Below are positions 1 through 5,447 of a DNA stretch of 5,447 nucleotides, piece after piece (within the stretch, counting starts at the first letter, position 1; each line of letters begins with the position of its first letter). Position numbers and translations under genes: made by a program. A model generated the notes under the pieces. That model was not told where the DNA came from. It saw only the letters and a list, made by a program, of their open reading frames with translations, and did no database searches. This DNA is from Thioalkalivibrio nitratireducens. Its GTDB lineage: Bacteria > Pseudomonadota > Gammaproteobacteria > Ectothiorhodospirales > Ectothiorhodospiraceae. Where the stretch lies: the NCBI GenBank assembly GCA_011390385.1, contig JAABSN010000218.1:1-5447 (forward strand), read 5' to 3'.

Positions 1-7
1 AGTCACC

Positions 8-478
8 ATGCAACTATTTTTCAAGAAACGCGTTTTTCTATCTGCGCTCGGGCTCGCCCTGTTATTGGTGCTGCCTGCGTCCGCGCAGACCAATGCCGCG
101 GCACCAGGCACGAACAGCCAATCGCTGGTGGTGGCGAAAACGGACTGGCTCTCGTCTCGTCAAGTGGTGTCTGACGCGCCTTCAAATCAACCTGCCTACA
201 GCCCGCTGCGTTCCATGGTCGCCCTGCTCGCAATCGTAGGCGTACTATTCGGCCTGCAGTTCTATTTACGGCGTCGCACGACACCAGCGACAACGCCCGT
301 AACGGCCAACGGCCCCTGCGTCCTGTCGCGACGCAAGCTGGGAATGCGCCAGGAACTGCTGGTCGTGGAATGGGAGAGACAACAGATCCTGCTCGTGGTC
401 GGGCCCTCGTTTGCAACCCGGCTAGCCGACCATCGCGACTGTGCCGGCGAACACGGCAGCAAGGAGTCCGCGGTATGA
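8..478 (+). CDS. fliO: Flagellar biosynthesis protein FliO
   Basis: FliO is a small inner-membrane protein that helps FliP assemble into the export gate; it is not part of the finished gate. The 156-residue product has a basic start (KKR at residues 6-8), then a hydrophobic signal-like stretch at about 9-22 ending in PASAQ. A Ser/Ala/Gln-rich periplasmic segment follows (about 28-65), then a transmembrane helix (about 69-87) closed by RRR at 88-90. The cytoplasmic tail contains LSRRKLGMRQELLVVEW at 106-122, resembling the small beta-rich FliO domain. FliO is poorly conserved, so the call rests on topology plus its position directly before fliP. The ATG at 8 gives a sensible signal sequence. 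Only 7 bases precede it, so its ribosome binding site and any longer start are out of view. Its end overlaps fliP by 4 bases. The length is in the family's usual range. Confidence 0.85.
   Translation: MQLFFKKRVFLSALGLALLLVLPASAQTNAAAPGTNSQSLVVAKTDWLSSRQVVSDAPSNQPAYSPLRSMVALLAIVGVLFGLQFYLRRRTTPATTPVTANGPCVLSRRKLGMRQELLVVEWERQQILLVVGPSFATRLADHRDCAGEHGSKESAV
461..466 (+). promoter_or_regulatory. Ribosome binding site for fliP
   Basis: AAGGAG lies 8 bases before the ATG at 475, inside the end of fliO. It fixes the fliP start at 475. The upstream in-frame ATG at 370 would add 35 Arg-rich residues and bury the signal peptide. Confidence 0.75.
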
Positions 479-1323
479 TCCTGCCCTCGCTTGCCCGCCT
501 GGTTCCCTCCTCCCCGGTCCTGCGCGCCGGCTTGCTGCTAATCGCATTCTGGGCAACCATCCCCGCCGTGCATGCACAGTCCCCTGCCCCAGCCGCCAGC
601 GCGAATGCAGCCGCCGCCTCGGCCTCCCCCGCCGTCGCCACCCCGACGGGGCCTTTAGGGGTACAGATCCGCTTTGACGACGGCGGAAGCCCGGAAGCAT
701 TATCGACCAGTATCCGCATCCTGATCCTGATGACGGTCCTGTCGCTGGCCCCCTCGATCATCATTATGGTGACCGGATTCACACGCATCATGATCGTGCT
801 GAGCATTGTCAGACGCGCAATCGGGCTCCAGTCGGCCCCGCCTAACCAACTGATCGCCGGCCTCGCCTTGTTCCTGACCTTTTTCGTAATGCGCCCCGTC
901 ATCGAGGAAATCCACACCCAGGCATGGATACCACTACGCGATAACCAGATCAGCGACGTGGAGGCATGGGACCGTGCGGCCGCCCCGTTGCGAACCTTCA
1001 TGCTGCAACAATGCGGTGAATCGGAGCTGCGCCTGTTTCATGAACTGGCTGACGAACCCATCCCGGACTCCGCCGAAGAAGTCAAACTCGGTGTACTGGT
1101 GCCTTCATTCATGGTCAGCGAACTCAAGACCGCGTTCCAGATGGGCTTCCTTATCTGGCTGCCCTTCCTCGTTATCGACCTGGTGCTGGCATCATCGCTG
1201 ATGGCACTGGGCATGATGATGCTCCCGCCCATGATGATTTCGTTCCCGATCAAGATTCTCTTCTTTGTCATGGCAGACGGCTGGACCCTGGTCATCCATG
1301 GCCTGGTCAGAAGTTTTCTTTAG
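475..1323 (+). CDS. fliP: Flagellar export gate protein FliP
   Basis: FliP is the main subunit of the inner-membrane export gate, where five copies form the pore with FliQ and FliR. The product is 282 residues. Residues 1-34 look like a cleavable signal peptide (hydrophobic 18-30, then AVHAQ), as is usual for FliP. An Ala/Pro/Ser-rich linker covers about 35-60. The conserved core then begins: helix 79-100, FTRIMIVLS at 102-110, PPNQLIAGLALFLTFFVM at 122-139, SELKTAFQMGF at 215-225, and PFLVIDLVLASSLMALGMMM at 230-249. The Met triplet at 247-249 matches the methionine gasket that seals the pore in Salmonella FliP. The protein is longer than Salmonella FliP (about 245 residues), mainly because of the N-terminal linker. 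The start at 475 is supported by AAGGAG and the ATGA overlap with fliO, which suggests coupled translation. The core reads less like the enterobacterial form than expected, but the family is certain. Confidence 0.98.
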   Translation: MILPSLARLVPSSPVLRAGLLLIAFWATIPAVHAQSPAPAASANAAAASASPAVATPTGPLGVQIRFDDGGSPEALSTSIRILILMTVLSLAPSIIIMVTGFTRIMIVLSIVRRAIGLQSAPPNQLIAGLALFLTFFVMRPVIEEIHTQAWIPLRDNQISDVEAWDRAAAPLRTFMLQQCGESELRLFHELADEPIPDSAEEVKLGVLVPSFMVSELKTAFQMGFLIWLPFLVIDLVLASSLMALGMMMLPPMMISFPIKILFFVMADGWTLVIHGLVRSFL

Positions 1324-1332
1324 CGCATTTAC

Positions 1333-1337
1333 AGGAG
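1333..1337 (+). promoter_or_regulatory. Ribosome binding site for fliQ
   Basis: AGGAG lies 6 bases before the fliQ ATG at 1344, in the 20-base gap after fliP. It is a strong site and confirms the fliQ start. Confidence 0.75.
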
Positions 1338-1343
1338 ACCGGC

Positions 1344-1613
1344 ATGACACCTCAACTGGCACTCGAGTTGACGCAACGGGCACTGCTCATCGCCTTGCAA
1401 CTGGCACTCCCCATGCTGCTGACCGCCATGATCGTCGGCATCGTGATCAATATCTTCCAGACCGTCACGTCGATCAAGGACCAAAGCCTGACGTTCGTGC
1501 CGAAACTACTGGCAGCAGCAGCCGTCACCGGTATTGCCATGCCCTGGGGCATCCAGTTCATGAGTGCTTATTTTCGCGAGATGTACCAGATGCTCGGCGG
1601 GATGGCCCCATGA
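1344..1613 (+). CDS. fliQ: Flagellar export gate protein FliQ
   Basis: FliQ is a small gate subunit; four copies pack around FliP and FliR, and its loop contacts FlhB. The 89-residue product has the family's usual length. It has two transmembrane hairpin helices, at about 14-37 and 53-73. Between them lies the conserved cytoplasmic loop NIFQTVTSIKDQSLTFVPKL (36-55). This loop matches the family pattern of a short polar turn followed by a Phe-Val/Ile-Pro-Lys-Leu segment, and PW at 67-68 is also typical. The gene sits 20 bases after fliP with a clear AGGAG site. Its TGA overlaps the fliR ATG in an ATGA junction, so fliR is probably translated by ribosomes finishing fliQ. Nothing is missing. Confidence 0.97.
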   Translation: MTPQLALELTQRALLIALQLALPMLLTAMIVGIVINIFQTVTSIKDQSLTFVPKLLAAAAVTGIAMPWGIQFMSAYFREMYQMLGGMAP

Positions 1614-2383
1614 CCATTCAACTGGGCACCTATCCGATCGTGCTGCTGCTGGTGTACTTCCGCATCAGTTCGATCCTGCTTGTCCTGCCATTCTTCGGTA
1701 TCTCCCCCTCAAGTCCATGGCTGCTTGCAGCGGTATCGCTGCCCCTGACATTACTTTTCGCCTCCACGCTCCCTCCCGCATGGGCGGCCTCGGCCATCGC
1801 CATGCAGAATCCGGCGGAACTGACGCTTGCCATTCTGGGCGAGACCCTGCTCGGCGCCGCGATCGGAGCCGTCTGTGGAATTTTCATTAACGCATTCGCC
1901 TTCGCCGGCGGGCTTGCCAGCCGCTCGGCGTCGTTATCGATGGCCGAGGAACTCGATCCCGTCAGCGGGGAATCCTCCGATATTCTATCCCAGGCCTGGC
2001 GCATGATGTTTCTCGTGATCATTCTGGCAATGGACGCACACCTGCTGGTTTTTCGCGTGATCGCCAGAACCTTTGAGACGCTGCCTGTACCATGGATCGG
2101 CTGGATGGATTGCGGACAGGATCTCGCCCTGCTTGCCAGCACGACGTTTCGCGCCGGGCTCTCGATCGCCCTGCCGGTGATGGTCGTCTCGCTGCTGGTC
2201 AGTATAGCCATGGCGCTACTCGCCAGGATGACACCGGAATTCAGCATCCTTTTCCTTTCATTGCCCTTCCGTCTCGGATCCGCAATCCTGATGATGAGCA
2301 TGGCAATCCTCTTCTCAGGTGCCTTGACACGCGCTATGGCATACGAAATGCTAACTACCCTTTCACATTTCCTGGGGTGGTGA
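1610..2383 (+). CDS. fliR: Flagellar export gate protein FliR
   Basis: FliR is the single-copy gate subunit that closes the FliP ring and contacts FlhB. The 257-residue product has the usual length (about 260) and is mostly hydrophobic, with membrane segments at about 8-28, 37-56, 72-97, 130-150, 183-206 and 213-238. Family landmarks are LDPVSGESSDILSQAW (115-130), the following helix with AHLLVFRVIARTFETLPV (143-160), and ARMTPEFSILFLSLPFRL (205-222), which is equivalent to the family's ARxxPxxNxFxxxFPxKI segment. Several usually conserved positions differ (see findings). The start at 1610 gives the expected N-terminus (MTIQLGTYPIVLLLVYFRIS). The reading frame stays open upstream to 1265, but that stretch is out-of-frame fliQ and fliP sequence. 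No clean Shine-Dalgarno sequence precedes the ATG, so translation probably depends on coupling to fliQ. The call also rests on its place between fliQ and flhB. Confidence 0.95.
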   Translation: MTIQLGTYPIVLLLVYFRISSILLVLPFFGISPSSPWLLAAVSLPLTLLFASTLPPAWAASAIAMQNPAELTLAILGETLLGAAIGAVCGIFINAFAFAGGLASRSASLSMAEELDPVSGESSDILSQAWRMMFLVIILAMDAHLLVFRVIARTFETLPVPWIGWMDCGQDLALLASTTFRAGLSIALPVMVVSLLVSIAMALLARMTPEFSILFLSLPFRLGSAILMMSMAILFSGALTRAMAYEMLTTLSHFLGW

Positions 2384-2441
2384 TTTCCAGGCGAGCAGCA
2401 CAGCGGTATCGCGTCACATGAAGCGTATATAGGAACCTGCT
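2384..2441 (+). other. Spacer between fliR and flhB
   Basis: This 58-base gap is the longest non-coding stretch in the window. I see no strong hairpin, T-run terminator or convincing promoter in it. It ends in the flhB ribosome binding site. It may simply separate two translational units (fliOPQR and flhBA) on one transcript. Confidence 0.6.
2431..2434 (+). promoter_or_regulatory. Ribosome binding site for flhB
   Basis: AGGA (in the context TAGGAA) lies 7 bases before the ATG at 2442. It is moderate in strength and supports that start, which gives the expected FlhB N-terminus. Confidence 0.55.
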
Positions 2442-3563
2442 ATGGAAGGCAAGGACGGCAAAACCGAACAGGCGACCAGCAAACAGCGCCAGGAACAGCG
2501 CAGCAAGGGGAATCTTGCCGTTTCCCAGGAAGTCATCTCCGTGGCCGTGCTGCTGCTCGCCACCCTACTGCTTCGCAACGGTTTCCCGCGATACCTGAGT
2601 GGCACCCACCAACTGATGCGAACAACGGTCCTGTCCATCCCGGCCACGAATCCGTGGAACGGTGCCGAGCTGCAAGCGCTCTACTGGCAGGGGTTAACGG
2701 CCATCACGAAGGTCATCGCCCCGCTATTTATCGGCATTGTCACCGCTGGCATCATCGGCAGCATAAGCCAGACCGGTCCCTTCTTCAGTTGGCAAGCGTT
2801 CCAGTCCGGCGGCCTCAAGGCCCTGAGTCCGGCAAAAGGATTCAAACAGCTTTTCTCCTCCAAATCCCTCACAACCCTGGCGATGACGCTCGTAAAAATC
2901 GCCCTGGTCTGCGGTATCATCTGGCTCATCTGGCACACGAAGTGGCTGACGGTGGCACAGCTAGGCGACTTCAACCTGGCGGCGTCGGTAGGGTGGATTG
3001 GCCAGCGTTTCTATTTCACCCTCATCGCCGTCTCGAGCCTCGCGATCGCCATGGCGGTTCTCGATACGGTGATCACCCGGCGGCGGCATGAGAAAAGCAT
3101 GATGATGTCCAAGCAGGAGGTCAAGGATGAGCGCAAGCAGTACGAGATGAAGCCCGAGGTCAAACGCGCCCAGTTCCGTAAGATGCGCGCCCTGACGCTT
3201 TCGCGGCTCGTCGCCGACGTGCCTAAGGCAACGGTCATCATCACCAATCCGACCCGCGTGGCGATCGCCATCCGGTATGAACCGGCCACCATGGATGCAC
3301 CCAAGGTTGTCGCGAAGGGCCTGCGGCTGCGCGCCAAACGCATCCGCGAACTGGCCGCCAAGCACGGGATCCCGGTCGTGGAACGGCCCCCGCTGGCGCG
3401 AACCCTTTACCGCTCCGTCCCCGTCGGACGCGCCATTCCGGCCAACCTGTTCGAAGGCGTGGCGGAAGTGCTGGCCTATCTGCACCGCCTCGGGCACCGA
3501 CTGCAAGGGATGGGTGCCGAGCAGCATGCGATCACCCCGACAACCCGGAAAGGATCAGCCTGA
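2442..3563 (+). CDS. flhB: Flagellar export and specificity-switch protein FlhB
   Basis: FlhB wraps the FliPQR gate and switches export from rod/hook to filament substrates. The 373-residue product is close to the usual length (383 in Salmonella). It starts with the charged KTEQATSKQRQEQRSKGN (7-24), the family's KTE-x-x-T-x-K-R type opening. Four membrane helices follow at about 30-47, 88-108, 145-166 and 190-212. The linker MSKQEVKDERKQYEMKPEVK (222-241) leads into the cytoplasmic domain. The self-cleavage site is N269-P270-T271-R272, with the same numbering as Salmonella NPTH. After it come APKVVAKG (286-293), RIRELAAKHGIPVVE (300-314) and the conserved PPLARTLYRSVPVG (316-329). Family membership is certain. 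Two oddities are Arg in place of His at 272 and EMKP (235-238) where EGDP or EGSP is usual. The catalytic Asn and Pro are intact, so cleavage may still occur. flhA begins 2 bases after the stop. Confidence 0.98.
   Translation: MEGKDGKTEQATSKQRQEQRSKGNLAVSQEVISVAVLLLATLLLRNGFPRYLSGTHQLMRTTVLSIPATNPWNGAELQALYWQGLTAITKVIAPLFIGIVTAGIIGSISQTGPFFSWQAFQSGGLKALSPAKGFKQLFSSKSLTTLAMTLVKIALVCGIIWLIWHTKWLTVAQLGDFNLAASVGWIGQRFYFTLIAVSSLAIAMAVLDTVITRRRHEKSMMMSKQEVKDERKQYEMKPEVKRAQFRKMRALTLSRLVADVPKATVIITNPTRVAIAIRYEPATMDAPKVVAKGLRLRAKRIRELAAKHGIPVVERPPLARTLYRSVPVGRAIPANLFEGVAEVLAYLHRLGHRLQGMGAEQHAITPTTRKGSA
3550..3554 (+). promoter_or_regulatory. Ribosome binding site for flhA
   Basis: AAGGA (in the context GGAAAGGA), inside the end of flhB, lies 11 bases before the flhA ATG at 3566. 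The spacing is somewhat long, but termination of flhB 2 bases before that ATG would favour re-initiation. Confidence 0.55.
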
Positions 3564-3565
3564 TC

Positions 3566-5447
3566 ATGGCCGCCAAGAAATTCAACCATTCAGACCTGAT
3601 GGTCGCCGGCGTGATGATCCTGATCCTGTCGGTGCTCATTCTCCCGATCCCAACGCCGCTGCTCGACGTCATGCTCGTGTTGAGTATCGCCATGGGGGCA
3701 CTCGTGCTGTTCGTCACCCTGCAGTTGAAGGATACGCTTCAACTCTCGTCCTTCCCGTCGCTGCTGCTGATGATGACGCTCTTCCGCTTGTCCCTGAATG
3801 TGGCGACAACCCGCCAGATCCTGCTCAACGGGTTTGCCGGTAATGTCATCCAGGCATTTGGCGACTTCGTGGTCGGGGGCAACTATGTCGTCGGCGTGGT
3901 CGTCTTTCTGATCCTGGTGCTGATCAACTTCATGGTCATCACCAAGGGTGCCGGCCGTATTGCCGAAGTCACCGCCCGCTTTACGCTGGACGCGATGCCC
4001 GGCAAACAGATGAGCATTGATGCGGATCTGAATTCGGGACTGATCGACGAGGCTGGTGCCACCCGGCGCCGCGAGGAACTTGCAAGTGAGGCTGATTTCT
4101 ACGGGGCGATGGATGGTGCCAGCAAGTTTGTACGGGGTGATGCGGTCGCCGGCCTGGTCATTACGGGAATCAATATTGCCGGTGGATTCACCATCGGCAT
4201 GATGCAGCAAGGCATGAGCGCCACCCAGGCGCTCCAGACCTATACGCTGCTGACGGTGGGCGACGGCCTTGTCTCCCAGATCCCCGCCCTGGTCATTTCA
4301 ACCGCCGCCGGCATGCTGGTCACCCGTGCCGCTTCGGAAAACAGCCTGGGGGATGACATCAAAGCCCAGTTGTTCCGTCGCCACAAACCGCTTTACGCCA
4401 CCGGTGGTCTGCTGACGGCCTTGGCTTTCGTGCCCGGCTTGCCAACCTTGCCATTCCTCTCGATGGCCATCCTGATGGGCGGTATCGGTTACTCCATGCG
4501 ACATTTCGTGCCTGCCGATTCGAGGAGCAACGATCGTGCCAGCATCGCGAACCAGAGCCAAAAGGCCTTGGCCGATGGCACCGGCGGCAAAGCACTGCCG
4601 AGCGGGCGCACCGTCGATATCCCTGAAGTCAGTGCCATGGATGTCGAGATCGGATTCGGTTTGGTCCCGCTGGTTGATCGCGGACAGGGCGGAACCCTGC
4701 TGGACCGGATCACCACGATTCGGCAGCAAATTGCCGAGGAACTCGGTATTATCCTGCCGCCGGTCAACGTCCACGATAACGCCAAGCTGCGGAACACCGA
4801 ATACGCCATTCGCGTCCGCGGCCTGGAAATTGCCCGCGGCGCGTTGCAGCCCGGACATTGGCTGGCCGTCGACGCCAGCGGCGATATCCGTTTCGATGGC
4901 GGCACGACCGTCAAGGAACCCACATTCGGCTTCCGCGCATGGTGGGTCAACGGTGCCCAGCGCGAGATGGCCGAGGCCAAGGGGCTGACCGTCGTGGATG
5001 CCAGCGGGGCGCTGAGCACGCATCTGGCGGAGTCGGTCCGGCGGCATGCCGAGGACCTGCTCACCCGGCAGGATGTCAACGACATGATCGAAAACGTCAA
5101 GCAGAAGAATGCCGCCGTCGTGCAGGAGCTCATCCCCAACCGCCTGTCCATCGGCGTGATCCATCGGGTGCTGCAGCACCTGCTGAGCGAACGGGTATCG
5201 CTGCGCGACCTGCCGCTGATTCTCGAGACACTCTCGGACAACGCCGCCAAGACCCAGGACCCCGTCCTACTCGGGGAGCTTTGCAGGCAGGCGCTTGGCG
5301 GCCACATCACCGCCCCCTATCTCGAAGCCGGCAACCGATTGCCCGCCATCGCGCTCCACCCGGAACTGGAAACCGCCGTCAAAAGCGCGATTCACCGCGA
5401 AAACGGGGATCTGGGTGTGCTGGCAATGCCCCCTGAACAGGTGCAGT
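3566..5447 (+). CDS. flhA: Flagellar export protein FlhA (3' end cut by window)
   Basis: FlhA forms the nine-subunit ring below the export gate; its membrane part uses the proton motive force and its cytoplasmic part docks chaperone-substrate complexes. The frame stays open to the window edge, giving 627 residues; the family is usually about 690, so some 60-70 C-terminal residues are missing. The membrane domain spans about 10-312. It contains LFRLSLNVATTR (72-83), FVVGGNYVVGVVVFLILVLI (101-120), and the FHIPEP signature with ARFTLDAMPGKQMSIDADL (137-155). ADFYGAMDGASKFVRGD (176-192) follows. R131, R138, K187 and D192 appear to match the charged residues R147, R154, K203 and D208 of Salmonella FlhA that matter for proton-driven export. 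A polar linker (about 313-355) precedes the cytoplasmic domain, which has LGIILPPVNVHDNAKLRN (393-410) and RRHAEDLLTRQDV (492-504). The ATG at 3566, with AAGGA upstream, gives the expected short charged N-terminus. Confidence 0.98.
   Translation, partial: MAAKKFNHSDLMVAGVMILILSVLILPIPTPLLDVMLVLSIAMGALVLFVTLQLKDTLQLSSFPSLLLMMTLFRLSLNVATTRQILLNGFAGNVIQAFGDFVVGGNYVVGVVVFLILVLINFMVITKGAGRIAEVTARFTLDAMPGKQMSIDADLNSGLIDEAGATRRREELASEADFYGAMDGASKFVRGDAVAGLVITGINIAGGFTIGMMQQGMSATQALQTYTLLTVGDGLVSQIPALVISTAAGMLVTRAASENSLGDDIKAQLFRRHKPLYATGGLLTALAFVPGLPTLPFLSMAILMGGIGYSMRHFVPADSRSNDRASIANQSQKALADGTGGKALPSGRTVDIPEVSAMDVEIGFGLVPLVDRGQGGTLLDRITTIRQQIAEELGIILPPVNVHDNAKLRNTEYAIRVRGLEIARGALQPGHWLAVDASGDIRFDGGTTVKEPTFGFRAWWVNGAQREMAEAKGLTVVDASGALSTHLAESVRRHAEDLLTRQDVNDMIENVKQKNAAVVQELIPNRLSIGVIHRVLQHLLSERVSLRDLPLILETLSDNAAKTQDPVLLGELCRQALGGHITAPYLEAGNRLPAIALHPELETAVKSAIHRENGDLGVLAMPPEQVQ

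Noticed and set aside
370..474. Possible earlier start for fliP at ATG 370
   Set aside because: The 35 extra residues are Arg/Cys-rich, are encoded out of frame within fliO, and would precede a good signal peptide. AAGGAG points to 475.
21..1001. A 326-codon open frame on the minus strand across fliO and fliP
   Set aside because: It lies opposite two clear flagellar genes. Its Arg/Ser/Ala-rich, domain-free translation is what high-GC antisense sequence gives.
1357..1372. Second sigma-54-like string, TGGCAC-N5-TTGAC, in fliQ
   Set aside because: The essential GC of the -12 element is GA here, and it falls at the very start of the fliQ coding sequence.
1265..1609. Possible longer FliR starting at ATG 1265
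   Set aside because: The extension is out-of-frame fliP and fliQ sequence with hydrophilic composition. Typical FliR begins at the Met at 1610.
2324..2352. TTGACA at 2324-2329 as a sigma-70 promoter for flhBA
   Set aside because: The -35 is perfect, but at 17-base spacing the -10 is AATGCT (3 of 6). Other spacings are no better, and it lies in fliR coding sequence.
2426..2431. TATATA just before flhB as a -10 box
   Set aside because: No -35-like sequence lies 16-18 bases upstream, and it overlaps the ribosome binding site.
4298..5310. Two long overlapping minus-strand open frames (293 and 273 codons) opposite flhA
   Set aside because: They are shadows of the conserved FlhA reading frame, with low-complexity composition and no recognisable family.
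3566..5447. Virulence-type (injectisome) identity for the cluster, i.e. SctR/S/T/U/V
   Set aside because: FliO is absent from injectisomes, and the flhB-flhA adjacency and FlhA/FlhB sequence patterns are flagellar.

Overview
The whole window is a single plus-strand gene cluster for the membrane export apparatus of the flagellar type III secretion system. In order it holds fliO, fliP, fliQ, fliR, flhB and flhA. The last gene runs off the right edge and the first begins 7 bases from the left edge. There is no mobile element, RNA gene, CRISPR array or convincing terminator. No stretch longer than about 60 bases is without a gene.

Layout: fliO (8-478) overlaps fliP (475-1323) in an ATGA junction. 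fliQ (1344-1613) follows after a 20-base gap and overlaps fliR (1610-2383), again with ATGA. A 58-base gap, the longest in the window, leads to flhB (2442-3563). flhA (3566 onward) starts 2 bases after flhB ends. This dense packing indicates one transcript with translational coupling. Its promoter lies outside the window.

Function: FliP, FliQ and FliR form the helical export gate (canonically five FliP, four FliQ, one FliR), with FliO helping FliP assemble. FlhB wraps the gate and switches substrate specificity from rod/hook to filament proteins. FlhA forms the nonameric ring that uses the proton motive force and docks chaperone-substrate complexes. Together they pass rod, hook and filament subunits across the inner membrane.

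Organism: GC-rich coding DNA, a cleavable-looking signal peptide on FliP and the fliOPQR-flhB-flhA order all suggest a Gram-negative bacterium. This order is common in Proteobacteria. However, several proteins (FliP core, FliR, FlhB N-terminus, FlhA membrane domain) read as divergent from the enterobacterial or pseudomonad type. I cannot place the lineage securely; a less-studied proteobacterial group or another Gram-negative phylum such as Verrucomicrobia is possible.

Most notable: FlhB carries NPTR, not NPTH, at its self-cleavage motif. The nearby EGDP-type linker motif also reads EMKP. These two departures sit in the part of FlhB that controls substrate switching. Otherwise this is an ordinary flagellar export locus, and I see no evidence for a new system.
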